Part shown: in pieces, positions 16,674 through 25,368 of the stretch | How positions within the stretch are numbered: the stretch's first letter is position 1 | Layout of the letters: each line of letters starts with the position of its first letter | Assembly: GCF_003176895.1 (NCBI RefSeq) | Contig: NZ_QGTD01000021.1 | Coordinates: 62,001 to 126,000 of the forward strand | Direction: 5' to 3' | Length of the DNA: 64,000 nucleotides | Source of the DNA: Gracilibacillus dipsosauri | GTDB lineage: Bacteria > Bacillota > Bacilli > Bacillales > Amphibacillaceae | The notes under the pieces: model-generated | Told to the model about the DNA's origin: nothing | What the model saw: only the letters and a program-made list of their open reading frames with translations | Databases searched by the model: none | Position numbers and translations under genes: made by a program

Positions 16674-17561
16674 TTGAACGCAATGAAAAAGAAATGGACA
16701 CCGTTTCTTTTTATCGGACCAGCAGTACTGCTTTTAATAGTTTTTTCGTTTTTGCCTATTATTGTCGCTTTTAGTATTAGTTTCACAGATACTAACTTAA
16801 TAGGATTAGCGAACTGGTCGCAAATTAACTTTGTTGGCTTAGATAATTATTTTGAATTGTTTAAAGATGAAACATTTATGCAATCAATGAGAAATACGTT
16901 TATCTATGTAATTATAGGTGTACCGTTAGCTGTAGGAAGCTCTTTCTTTATCGCTTTCTTTATCAATTTAGTGGGACAGAAATTAGCTTCGACATTTCGG
17001 GTGATTTACTATGTCCCTTCGGTGACGAATATTGTAGCAATTGCGGTTGTTTGGGGTTTTTTATATAACCAAGAGTATGGGTTGTTTAACTATCTATTAT
17101 CCTTAATAGATGTTGGTCGAATCCCATGGTTAGAAGACCCATTTGTAGCTAAATTGTCTTTGATTTTATTGGCTGTTTGGAAAAGTAATGGTGTTAGCAT
17201 GCTTATTTTTTTAGCTGCATTGCAATCCATTCCAAGAGTATATTACGAAGCTGCGGATATTGATGGAGCCAATAGATGGCAGAAATTGATTAGGATTACA
17301 TTGCCATCGATGAGCTTTGCTACTTTCTTTGTTACGGTAACAACATTGATTGGCTGGCTACAGTTTTTTGAGGAACCTTTTGTTATGACAGAGGGTGGTC
17401 CCTTAAATGGAACGAATTCGATAGCACTTTTTATCTATCAAGAAGGTTTTCAATACAATGAATTTGGCTATGGTGCTGCGGCCTCTTTTATTTTGTTTGC
17501 AATCATTATTGTAGCAACATTGATTCAATTCAAATTCAGAAAATCTGATCAAACATTATGA
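16674..17561 (+). CDS. Sugar ABC importer permease 1 (MalF-type)
   Basis: A 295-residue inner-membrane permease with six predicted membrane segments and the EAA loop YYEAADIDGANRWQKLIRIT that docks the ATPase. The start is probably TTG 16674, since AGGAG (16661-16665) is 8 bases upstream; ATG 16683 is too far. It forms the transport channel with the next gene, 11 bases downstream, for the beta-1,2-glucan importer. The cognate ATPase is missing locally and is likely the shared MsmX type. Confidence 0.87.
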   Translation: MNAMKKKWTPFLFIGPAVLLLIVFSFLPIIVAFSISFTDTNLIGLANWSQINFVGLDNYFELFKDETFMQSMRNTFIYVIIGVPLAVGSSFFIAFFINLVGQKLASTFRVIYYVPSVTNIVAIAVVWGFLYNQEYGLFNYLLSLIDVGRIPWLEDPFVAKLSLILLAVWKSNGVSMLIFLAALQSIPRVYYEAADIDGANRWQKLIRITLPSMSFATFFVTVTTLIGWLQFFEEPFVMTEGGPLNGTNSIALFIYQEGFQYNEFGYGAAASFILFAIIIVATLIQFKFRKSDQTL

Positions 17562-17572
17562 GGTGATCGACC

Positions 17573-18394
17573 ATGTACTTGAAAAATAGAGTGGAAAAGA
17601 CGGTTGTTATAGGAATTATGACCTTTGGTGGACTGCTCGTTTCCCTTCCTTTCGTATGGATGATCTTAAGTTCGCTCAAAAATGAGCGTGAAGTATTAAA
17701 TATTCCACCAACATTGTTTCCAAATGAACCAACCATTGAGCATTATATTAATTTGTTCCAAAACTTAAACTTTGATGTATATTTAATTAATACGTTAATC
17801 CTTGTCTTTTTTTCCATGGTCGGGCTATTTTTAAACACAATGGCTGGTTATGGTTTTGGAAAATTTCAATTTAAAGGAAAGGAAACATGGTTTATCATTG
17901 TTCTGATTACGATGATGTTGCCAGGGCAAGTAACGATGATTCCGACCTACCTTATTTTAAATGAAATGGGATTAACGAATACAATGAGTGGTATTGTATT
18001 GCCTGGATTAATAGCAGCTTTTAATATTTTTTTAATCAGGCAATTTATGGTGACGATCCCAGACGATCTAATAGAAGCAGCAAGGCTAGATGGAGCAGGA
18101 GAATTTTATATTTTTATACGGTTGATTATTCCGTTAGCAAAGCCTATTCTGGCCGTGCAAGTTATATTAACATTTATCGGCTCATGGAATAGTTTCTTAT
18201 GGCCGTTAATTATCGCGAATGATGAATCGTTGTATACATTATCGGTCGGATTAGCATTATTGAAAGACCAAAATGTTACCAATTATGGTTTGCAAATGGC
18301 AGGTTCTACCTTTATGGTAATACCAGTATTAATCATATTTGTAATTTTTCAAAAATATATTATTGAAGGGTTTAACGTGTCTGGTATTAAATAA
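17573..18394 (+). CDS. Sugar ABC importer permease 2 (MalG-type)
   Basis: A 273-residue partner permease with six membrane segments, the MalG-family EAA loop IEAARLDGAGEFYIFIRLI, and the conserved C-terminal YIIEGFNVSGIK, typical of CUT1 sugar permeases. GAGGTG precedes ATG 17573. It is co-transcribed with the binding protein and first permease, and the LacI gene follows 79 bases downstream. Confidence 0.88.
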   Translation: MYLKNRVEKTVVIGIMTFGGLLVSLPFVWMILSSLKNEREVLNIPPTLFPNEPTIEHYINLFQNLNFDVYLINTLILVFFSMVGLFLNTMAGYGFGKFQFKGKETWFIIVLITMMLPGQVTMIPTYLILNEMGLTNTMSGIVLPGLIAAFNIFLIRQFMVTIPDDLIEAARLDGAGEFYIFIRLIIPLAKPILAVQVILTFIGSWNSFLWPLIIANDESLYTLSVGLALLKDQNVTNYGLQMAGSTFMVIPVLIIFVIFQKYIIEGFNVSGIK

Positions 18395-18473
18395 TCGGAT
18401 GAAAAATGACTTCAATCTATCGTTCTGATAAAGTTAAATACAAGGAAAAGAAGCAGTAATGGAGGAAGTAGGA

Positions 18474-19460
18474 ATGGCAACAATCAAAGATGTCGCTAAG
18501 TTGGCAGGTGTAGCGGTTTCCACCGCTTCATATGCATTAAATAACAGTACAAGGATCAGTGCAGCAACTAAACAAAGGGTGGAGGAAGCGGCCAGGACAC
18601 TAAATTATAAAAAGAATGGTATAGCTTCTGACTTGAAACGGACGAAGACCAATACGATCGCTTTGATTTTAAGTGACCTATCTGGCCCATACTACTCAGA
18701 ATTAATTAAAGGTGTTCAAGATGTAACAATGGCCAATGGTTATGATTTAATCGCTTGTAGTTCAATAGGAGGCCCACAGTCAACAGCTGTTAAATTTTTA
18801 CGGGAAAAACGCGTAGATGGAGCAATTATTTTGGCTCATAACATCAGTGACCAAATTACAATAGAATCTGCCCAAGAGGATTTTCCGCTAATTGTTCTGG
18901 ATAGAGATATTTCAAATAAATATGTGTATCATGTAGAAGTTGATAATGAGCATGGTGGTTATTTAGCGACAGAATATTTAATTGAGAAGGGTCTTCGTAA
19001 TATTGCATATATTGGGGGACCGCAAGATTCTAATGATAATAAGAAACGTTTAAAGGGATACATGGAAGCATTAAAAAATCACAACTTAACTGCCTATTCC
19101 AATCTGAATTCGATCGGTAATTTTACGAGAGAAGGAGGATATAAAGCAACCAAATTATTGATTGCTCGTGGTGAGTTGCCCGAGGGGATTTTTTATGGTA
19201 ATGATGAGATGGCAATAGGTGGTTTGCAGGCATTTAGAGACCACCAAATCAAGGTGCCAGAAGAAATTTCTGTCATCGGTTTTGATGATATTCAACTATC
19301 TGAATATGTTTCACCACCATTGACAACAATCAAGCAACCAAAATATGAAGCTGGAGCACTTGCTGTAGACCTTATTTTTCAATTGATAGAGGGAAAACAG
19401 ATCAATCAAAAGTATACATTATCCACGGAATTGGTCGTTCGAGAATCAGTTAGAAAATAG
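18474..19460 (+). CDS. LacI-family transcriptional repressor of the beta-1,2-glucan locus
   Basis: A 328-residue repressor: N-terminal LacI helix-turn-helix (ATIKDVAKLAGVAVSTASYA) with hinge near residue 50, then a periplasmic-binding-like sensor domain for sugars. ATG 18474 is chosen because GGAGG lies 8 bases upstream; ATG 18459 would place that site inside the gene. The best target sites are the GAAACGTTTC palindromes at 15102-15111 and 15230-15239. It is within the operon it probably controls. The inducer is presumably sophorose or a related oligosaccharide. Confidence 0.87.
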   Translation: MATIKDVAKLAGVAVSTASYALNNSTRISAATKQRVEEAARTLNYKKNGIASDLKRTKTNTIALILSDLSGPYYSELIKGVQDVTMANGYDLIACSSIGGPQSTAVKFLREKRVDGAIILAHNISDQITIESAQEDFPLIVLDRDISNKYVYHVEVDNEHGGYLATEYLIEKGLRNIAYIGGPQDSNDNKKRLKGYMEALKNHNLTAYSNLNSIGNFTREGGYKATKLLIARGELPEGIFYGNDEMAIGGLQAFRDHQIKVPEEISVIGFDDIQLSEYVSPPLTTIKQPKYEAGALAVDLIFQLIEGKQINQKYTLSTELVVRESVRK

Positions 19461-19497
19461 TTATCCATCTATTAGCCAAGAAAAGAGGGGGAGCTTT

Positions 19498-20196
19498 TTG
19501 CAAAAGGAAAAAGTATTTACGAAACAAGAAAAAACTATTCGTTATTTGTTATATTTGCCTGATTCGTTAGAAAAGCAGCCAGAATATACATTTCCATTAA
19601 TTCTTTTTCTCCATGGGGCTGGAGAGAGAGGTGACAATTTAGAAACTGTTAAATATCACGGAATTCCGTCTTTTCTAGATAAGGACAGTTCCTTTCCGTT
19701 TATCGTAGTGTCACCACAATGTTCGGCTGATTCTTATTGGACTGAAGATTTAGACGTGCTAATGTCACTAGTGACAACCATTGTTACTTCTTACCATGTT
19801 GATACAAAGCGAATTTATTTAACAGGAATGAGTATGGGGGGAGTCGGTGCATGGAATTTAGCGTTACAATACCCTGATTACTTTGCGGCATTGGTTCCAG
19901 TTTGTGGAGCTGTGACATTACCGCAGCATAGAAGAGAGGAATTTACAGAGATAGTCACAGAAGAAATGCTCCCGGAGAAATTACAGGTATTACGACATAT
20001 GCCGGTTTGGGCGTTCCATGGTGATCAAGATGATATCATACCAATGAATGAATCGGTAATGATAACCAATTATTTGAAAAACATTCACTCTAATGTCCAT
20101 TTAACGATTTATTCTGGAGTTGGACATGATTCATGGGTAAATGCTTATCAACATCGAGAGTTGTATAAGTGGTTGCTCCAACAGAAATTAACATAG
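19498..20196 (+). CDS. Cytoplasmic alpha/beta-hydrolase esterase
   Basis: A 232-residue single-domain alpha/beta hydrolase of the phospholipase/carboxylesterase or CE1-like type. The likely triad is S112 in GMSMGG, D176 or D179 in HGDQDD, and H210 in GVGHDSW; LFLHGAGERG forms the oxyanion region. There is no signal peptide. The start is TTG 19498, 8 bases after GGGGGAG. It is placed between the LacI gene and a sulfatase in the beta-1,2-glucan operon, so it may remove acyl groups (for example succinyl) from imported glucan fragments. That role is inference; simpler polysaccharide esterase activity is also possible. Confidence 0.8.
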   Translation: MQKEKVFTKQEKTIRYLLYLPDSLEKQPEYTFPLILFLHGAGERGDNLETVKYHGIPSFLDKDSSFPFIVVSPQCSADSYWTEDLDVLMSLVTTIVTSYHVDTKRIYLTGMSMGGVGAWNLALQYPDYFAALVPVCGAVTLPQHRREEFTEIVTEEMLPEKLQVLRHMPVWAFHGDQDDIIPMNESVMITNYLKNIHSNVHLTIYSGVGHDSWVNAYQHRELYKWLLQQKLT

Positions 20197-20249
20197 TTAA
20201 TATAAAGAATCGAAGAGTATTTACAAATTTTTTACTAGGAGGATTCTTC

Positions 20250-21713
20250 ATGCGAGTATTATTGTTAGATTTAGATTCCACAAGACCAGATCATTTAGGG
20301 TGTTATGGATATCACCGAAATACAACACCAAATATCGATCGAATTGCAGAAGAAGGAGTCCGTTTTACTAATTATTACACCACAGATGCTCCTTGTGCTC
20401 CTTCCAGAAACGCATTTATGACTGGAAAATTTGGCATTCATACAGGGAATGTTGGACATGGTGGCACAGCTGGAGATATGCGAATTGAGGGACCAAACCG
20501 AGAATTTTTTGATCAATTAAAAACAGATAGTTTTCCAAATATATTTCGTCAAGAAGGCATGAAAACTGCTTTAATTAGCCCTTTTGCTGAAAGACACTCC
20601 TCCTGGCAATTCTATGCTGGCTTTAATGAAATGTATAATACAGGGAAAACAGGAGACGAATCCGCTGAGGAAGTGACGCCGACAGTATTGGATTGGCTAG
20701 ACCGTAATGGACAAGAGGATGATTGGTTTTTATATGTGAATTACTGGGATCCACATACACCATATCGAGCACCGGAAAGCTATGGAGAACCATTTAAGAA
20801 TGATCCTTTACCGAAATGGATTACAGATGACGTACTACAAGAACATTTGAAAAGTGTTGGACCACACTCTGCAAGAGAAATCAATATGTATGATAACAAT
20901 AGCCTGCCACAATTTCCGCGTCACCCTGGTGAAATAACAGATCGTGAGAGTTTAAGAAAAGTGATCGATGGTTATGATACAGGCCTTCGATTCATGGATG
21001 AAAACATCGGTATGATTTTCAAAGAAATGGAAAAGCAAGGAATTATGGAAGATACAATTATTATTGTCACAGCAGATCATGGTGAAAATTTAGGGGAATT
21101 AGGTATTTATGCTGAACATGGAACAGCTGACCAAATGACATGCCGAATCCCAATGATTGTACGTTGGCCAGGGATGCAGAAAGGGTATGTCGATCATGAT
21201 TTGCATTACCATTTAGATTTTGCTCCAACTGTTGCAGAATTATTGAACCAACAGCCTAAATCATCTTGGGATGGCCAAAGTTATGCTTCTGTTTTATTAA
21301 AAGGAGAAAGTTGTGGCAGAGACTATTTAGTGGTTTCACAAAACGCCCACGTATGTCAACGAAGTGTAAGGTTTGATGATTGGTTGTATATTCGAACTTA
21401 TCATGATGGTTTTCATTTATTTAAGAAAGAAATGTTATTCCATCTTAAAGAAGACCCATATGAGCAATATAATTTGGCTGAGCAATATCGTGATACTTGT
21501 ATGGAAGCAGTGTATTATTTGAATGAATGGCATGATGAAATGATGATGTCAATGGATTATGATGTAGATCCACTGTGGACAGTAATGAAAGAAGGCGGAC
21601 CATATCATGCGCAAATACACAGCCTAAAAGGATATTTAAAACATTTGAGAAATACAGGAAGAGAAGAAGGGGCAAGGGCATTAGAAAATCTCTATGTAAA
21701 AGAACTTAACTAA
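20250..21713 (+). CDS. Cytoplasmic Cys-type sulfatase (third), in the beta-1,2-glucan operon
   Basis: A 487-residue S1-family sulfatase. The maturation motif is CAPSR (C49) followed by MTGKFGIHTG; metal-site elements are LDLDSTRPDHLGCYG at the start and TADHGENLGELG near residue 275. No signal peptide is present. ATG 20250 follows AGGAGG by 6 bases. It ends the operon that begins with the beta-1,2-glucan binding protein. Known beta-1,2-glucan loci do not, to my knowledge, need a sulfatase, so the natural substrate may be a sulfated glucan. A phosphodiesterase role within the alkaline phosphatase superfamily is less likely because the formylglycine Cys motif is intact. Confidence 0.85.
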   Translation: MRVLLLDLDSTRPDHLGCYGYHRNTTPNIDRIAEEGVRFTNYYTTDAPCAPSRNAFMTGKFGIHTGNVGHGGTAGDMRIEGPNREFFDQLKTDSFPNIFRQEGMKTALISPFAERHSSWQFYAGFNEMYNTGKTGDESAEEVTPTVLDWLDRNGQEDDWFLYVNYWDPHTPYRAPESYGEPFKNDPLPKWITDDVLQEHLKSVGPHSAREINMYDNNSLPQFPRHPGEITDRESLRKVIDGYDTGLRFMDENIGMIFKEMEKQGIMEDTIIIVTADHGENLGELGIYAEHGTADQMTCRIPMIVRWPGMQKGYVDHDLHYHLDFAPTVAELLNQQPKSSWDGQSYASVLLKGESCGRDYLVVSQNAHVCQRSVRFDDWLYIRTYHDGFHLFKKEMLFHLKEDPYEQYNLAEQYRDTCMEAVYYLNEWHDEMMMSMDYDVDPLWTVMKEGGPYHAQIHSLKGYLKHLRNTGREEGARALENLYVKELN

Positions 21714-21780
21714 AATTAAAAGGTCAGATCAGACAAGCCAAATGAACCTTACCGAATTCAATGTATTACTTGTGAGTCTA

Positions 21781-21823
21781 TGAGTATATTGACAAATCGT
21801 TTATAATCTTGTCAATATACTCA
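21781..21823. repeat. Perfect 15-bp inverted repeat after the third sulfatase
   Basis: TGAGTATATTGACAA (21781-21795) is repeated inverted at 21809-21823 with a 13-base loop. There is no T run on either side, so a weak terminator or a protein-binding site are both possible. The rest of 21714-21963 shows no gene. Confidence 0.65.
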
Positions 21824-21963
21824 GATTATCAGAATATCAGAGAAAAGTCACAGATCTCTTGGTCTAACAATACTTGCTCCTTGTTTAAAAAACGTCAGGG
21901 GAAGTTTATGCAATAAAAAGGGAAAATTTCTCTTGTACAAGTCAAGCATGCGTGTCTTTTATT

Positions 21964-22320
21964 TTAAAATGTGTAAGATTCACCATCATCAGGGACCAAC
22001 AGATAAGATCTCTGTAGCAAGCTTCTTAATTCTTCTCTCGATAAGGTCCAGTGGTTGACAGCTTCCATATGAACAGCTATAATCTTTGCCTCAAGAGCAG
22101 CCCTGTGCACTTTATAAACATCCACTTTCCTCATTACGAGGGATCCACCTTCCAAGAATGGATTATTCCCAGTATTGCTTACTATAATTTCTGGTTTCTA
22201 TTTGTCGATCACTTCTTGAACCGCATCATCCAAATGAAGATGTGTGACGATAGCTGCATCTATATTTTCCTGAATCTTATTCATAGATATTGGTAAGTTT
22301 TCTAAAATGACTCTTTTCTT
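21964..22320 (-). pseudogene. Remnant of an MBL-fold metallohydrolase gene
   Basis: Reading the minus strand from about 22320, one frame gives segments typical of UlaG/YtnP-like metallo-beta-lactamase-fold hydrolases: IDAAIVTHLHLDD, then a stop codon (TAG), then IIVSNTGNNPFLEGGS, VYKVHRAALEAKIIAVHMEAVNH and LLVPDDGE at the end. The N-terminal half is missing, the in-frame stop splits the rest, and the usual THxHxDH motif is already damaged (LDD in place of DH). Loss of function is clear from the sequence; which hydrolase it was cannot be said. Confidence 0.75.
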
Positions 22321-22423
22321 TTAAAATTGCTTGTAACACTGTATATTCTAAACTATGAGCTGTAGAACGCTACATAGATAAAATAAAGTATTTTTTACTT
22401 TATTAATGAAAGGAATGAAGGTT

Positions 22424-22834
22424 ATGTTAGATCATACAGATAGACATATTTTAGATGAACTTTCCAAGAACAGCCGCCTAACCATGAAAGAATTAGGGGA
22501 GAAGGTACATCTGACTGGACCTGCAGTTGCAGCAAGAGTTGCCAAGTTAGAGGATAAAGGAATTATTGAAGGCTATACCATTCACATTAATCAAGTGAAA
22601 ATGGGCTATCCTGTTCACACAATCATTCATATCTATACCAAGAGCACGAAACACCAGCCATATTTATCCTTCATAAAAAAGCAGAACCAGTATGTTTTAC
22701 ATAATTACAAGGTAAGTGGAGAGAGTTGTTACATTCTCGAATGTAGGTTTCCATCGAATGAAGAATTAGATGAATTTTTGACAGATATCAGTAATTACGT
22801 GGGCTATAAACTTTCGATCGTTATTAATAAATAG
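22424..22834 (+). CDS. Lrp/AsnC-family transcriptional regulator
   Basis: A 136-residue regulator with an N-terminal winged helix (LDHTDRHILDELSKNSRLTM, then LTGPAVAARVAKLEDKGII) and a C-terminal RAM ligand domain. Such proteins respond to amino acids. ATG 22424 fits the GAAAGGA site 8 bases upstream; ATG 22406 would lie in front of that site. The upstream pseudogene points the other way, so no target is obvious. BrnQ (25369-26688) is the nearest amino acid gene but is not adjacent. Confidence 0.88.
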   Translation: MLDHTDRHILDELSKNSRLTMKELGEKVHLTGPAVAARVAKLEDKGIIEGYTIHINQVKMGYPVHTIIHIYTKSTKHQPYLSFIKKQNQYVLHNYKVSGESCYILECRFPSNEELDEFLTDISNYVGYKLSIVINK

Positions 22835-22865
22835 CTATGTAGAAAACTTAGATTATCAAACAATC

Positions 22866-23747
22866 TTATTTATCGGAATCAAGCTCTTCCATTACTTTGT
22901 TGGAGCTTTTTCTTGGATCAAATGATTTTGATACACCTATTGTATAATGAAGGTTTTTTTGATAATCCACGGAGAATACGCATGAATACAAAATATCCAA
23001 TAGGAAACAGATCGAATCATTTAAAGTAAAGCTACCTATCTTGGAATACAATCGTTCGCGTGTCGTAAGTCTGAATATACAGTCCGCATATTTAGTTAAA
23101 GTGTTATCACCAATACTAGTTAAGGCAATAATAGATGAATGACGTTTCTTTAGCATCGGTAAAAGGCTGGTAGTGCCCGCCGTCTCTCCAGTGTAAGAGA
23201 TGACAATAGCACAGGTTTCAAAAGTGCAACTCGCAGCTTCATAGTCTGGATCAACCATGGCAAGATCTACTTTTCTACCAATTCGGTTCATTTTTGCTTT
23301 GAAATCATGACAGAGGATTAAATTATTTTGGATCGCAAATATTTTTATACTGGTCGCATTTTTTAATAGCTTTGTTGCTTTATGTAGTTCTTCATTATTA
23401 ATAAGAGATAAAGTATCGTTAATGGTCATTTGATTCAAATGTGCCATTTTATTTGCTATGGTCATCAGATGATCATCTTCATTAAAAGGATAGTTGGCAT
23501 CAATGTTATGAAAGTGACTGTTGAGATAGTCAATTTCTTCAAGGAAAGCCTCTCTTAAATCGATCCAACCATTAAAACCAAGCTTTTTTCCTATCCGAAT
23601 GAATGTGGAGGGATGAGTATAGGTTTCCTTAGAGATTTGTTTTACGGTTTTATTTTTAATATTTTCTCTTTCTTTAAACATATAATCAATGATGATTTCT
23701 TCGGAAGGGGAGAAAGCTTCCTCCTTCATTTTTTCTGTTAATAACAT
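22866..23747 (-). CDS. MurR/RpiR-family regulator divergent from a GH4 gene
   Basis: A 293-residue RpiR regulator: HTH_6 domain (about 1-80, with TYTHPSTFIRIGKKLGFNGW) and SIS domain (about 115-250, with VISYTGETAGT). ATG 23747 is preferred over GTG 23756, which overlaps the GGGTG ribosome site. It is transcribed away from the 6-phospho-beta-glucosidase gene, the usual layout for an autoregulated repressor of its neighbour. The ligand would be a phospho-sugar. The palindrome at 23805-23825 is a good operator candidate. Confidence 0.83.
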   Translation of the reverse strand: MLLTEKMKEEAFSPSEEIIIDYMFKERENIKNKTVKQISKETYTHPSTFIRIGKKLGFNGWIDLREAFLEEIDYLNSHFHNIDANYPFNEDDHLMTIANKMAHLNQMTINDTLSLINNEELHKATKLLKNATSIKIFAIQNNLILCHDFKAKMNRIGRKVDLAMVDPDYEAASCTFETCAIVISYTGETAGTTSLLPMLKKRHSSIIALTSIGDNTLTKYADCIFRLTTRERLYSKIGSFTLNDSICFLLDILYSCVFSVDYQKNLHYTIGVSKSFDPRKSSNKVMEELDSDK

Positions 23748-23804
23748 TTCTATCACCCACTAAACTATAGCATATAAATGGATATCACTTCTATAAAGAC
23801 ACTC

Positions 23805-23825
23805 TTTGTAAATAGCATTTACAAA
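23805..23825. promoter_or_regulatory. Palindromic operator candidate between RpiR and GH4 genes
   Basis: TTTGTAAAT-AGC-ATTTACAAA is a perfect 9-bp inverted repeat with a 3-base centre, in the divergent intergenic region. RpiR proteins often bind such elements. A possible GH4 promoter lies downstream (TTGTAT, 16 bases, TATAAT at about 23882-23909). Binding is inferred. Confidence 0.5.
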
Positions 23826-23932
23826 AAAGTAAGATTATTATCATGAATTTGAGAATATCAGTTGATTATCACGATAACTTATTGTATCGCTTTCTTCTTT
23901 TTCTATAATAGAGTTAAGAGGGAGGAATGAAA

Positions 23933-25315
23933 ATGACAAAAGGTGTAAAAATTGTAACCATTGGTGGGGGCAGCAGTTATACTCCAGAATTAATGGAAGG
24001 TTTTATTAGAAGGTATGATGAACTGCCAATAAGAGAGATATGGCTTGTTGATATAGAAGCAGGGAAAGAAAAGCTTGAAATAGTAGGCGAGATGGCACAA
24101 AGGATGTGGGACGCATCTCCTTATGATGTGAAGGTTCGTTTAACCATAGATCGACGTGAGGCGTTGAAGGATGCAGATTTTGTCACCACTCAATTCAGAG
24201 TAGGACAACTGAATGCTCGTGTTAAGGATGAGAGGATTCCTCTATCTTATGGGATGATAGGTCAAGAAACGAATGGTGCAGGTGGCATCTTTAAAGCATT
24301 AAGAACTATTCCTGTTATTCTAAGCATTGTCGAAGATATGAAGGAATTATGTCCAGATGCTTGGTTAGTTAATTTTGCTAATCCAAGTGGTATGGTAACA
24401 GATGCTATTATTCGTTATGGAAAATGGGAAAAGGTAATAGGTTTATGCAATGTACCTGTTATGGCGATGATGGAGGAACCAAAATTAATTGGCAAAACTA
24501 CAGACGAACTAGTGTATTCATTCGCTGGGATTAATCATTTTCATTGGCATCGAGTCCAAGATTTAGAAGGAAATGATGTAACTTCTCAAATAATTGATAA
24601 GCTGTATGAGGAAGAAAACGGAACTCCAGCAAATATCTTTGACGTTGCTTACTTTAAAGAACAATTAAAACAAATGAATTTAATCCCATGTGGTTATCAC
24701 CGTTACTATTACCGCTATGATGAGATGTTAAATCACATGTTAGAAGAATACAATGATCCGAATATAGGAACAAGGGCTCAACAAGTCAAACAAACAGAAG
24801 CAGAGTTATTCGAATTGTATAAAGATCCTAATCTACATGATAAACCGGAGCAGTTGACGAAACGTGGAGGGGCATATTATTCAGATGCTGCTTGTGAAAC
24901 CATTGCATCTATTTATGCAAATAAAAATACACAAATCGTCGTGTCTACGAAAAATAATGGAGCTGTGCCTGATCTTGCCCCAGATGATGTAGTGGAAGTA
25001 TCTGCTTATATTGGTGCTGCAGGTGCACGACCAATCGCCTTTGGATCCTTTGAACCGGCAGAAAAGGGCTGGTTGCAGCTGATGAAAAGCATGGAACTTT
25101 GTGTAGAAAAGGCAGCAGTGACAGGTGATTATGGCGTATTATTGCAAGCATTTATCATCAATCCTCTAATACCTAGTGGAGAAACGGCAAAACGTGTGTT
25201 AGATGAATTATTGCTTGCTCATAAAGAGTATTTACCACAATTTGCTGAGAAAATAGAGGAATTAGAGACTGCAGAAGTAATCATTAAAGACGAAATTGCG
25301 AGAAATTTAAATTAA
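23933..25315 (+). CDS. 6-phospho-beta-glucosidase, GH4 family (LicH/CelF-like)
   Basis: A 460-residue NAD- and Mn-dependent glycosidase that opens phosphorylated disaccharides delivered by PTS permeases. The N-terminus has the NAD-binding GGGSSYTPEL. NPSG (about residue 150), GLCNVP (metal-binding Cys region, about 172) and GINHFHW (about 200) are family landmarks. Length is normal. ATG 23933 fits GGGAGG better than ATG 23927. It has no PTS genes alongside but is paired with a divergent RpiR regulator, so the substrate probably comes through a PTS elsewhere, possibly one in this window. Confidence 0.9.
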   Translation: MTKGVKIVTIGGGSSYTPELMEGFIRRYDELPIREIWLVDIEAGKEKLEIVGEMAQRMWDASPYDVKVRLTIDRREALKDADFVTTQFRVGQLNARVKDERIPLSYGMIGQETNGAGGIFKALRTIPVILSIVEDMKELCPDAWLVNFANPSGMVTDAIIRYGKWEKVIGLCNVPVMAMMEEPKLIGKTTDELVYSFAGINHFHWHRVQDLEGNDVTSQIIDKLYEEENGTPANIFDVAYFKEQLKQMNLIPCGYHRYYYRYDEMLNHMLEEYNDPNIGTRAQQVKQTEAELFELYKDPNLHDKPEQLTKRGGAYYSDAACETIASIYANKNTQIVVSTKNNGAVPDLAPDDVVEVSAYIGAAGARPIAFGSFEPAEKGWLQLMKSMELCVEKAAVTGDYGVLLQAFIINPLIPSGETAKRVLDELLLAHKEYLPQFAEKIEELETAEVIIKDEIARNLN

Positions 25316-25326
25316 TAAAAGAAAGG

Positions 25327-25365
25327 AGCTTCTCATAAGTAAAAAACTATTGAGAAGCTTCTTAT
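25327..25365. terminator. Hairpin between convergent GH4 and BrnQ genes
   Basis: AGCTTCTCA (25327-25335) pairs with TGAGAAGCT (25351-25359). The minus-strand reading has the more T-rich tail (CTTTCTTTTATT), which suits termination of brnQ; it may serve both strands. Confidence 0.6.
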
Positions 25366-25368
25366 CCA

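Noticed and set aside
20250-21713. Third sulfatase as a phosphoglycerol transferase acting on glucans
   Set aside because: An intact CAPSR formylglycine motif is present and there are no membrane helices, unlike OpgB/LtaS-type enzymes.
21789-21807. TTGACA and TATAAT inside the inverted repeat after the third sulfatase
   Set aside because: They are only 7 bases apart, too close for a promoter.
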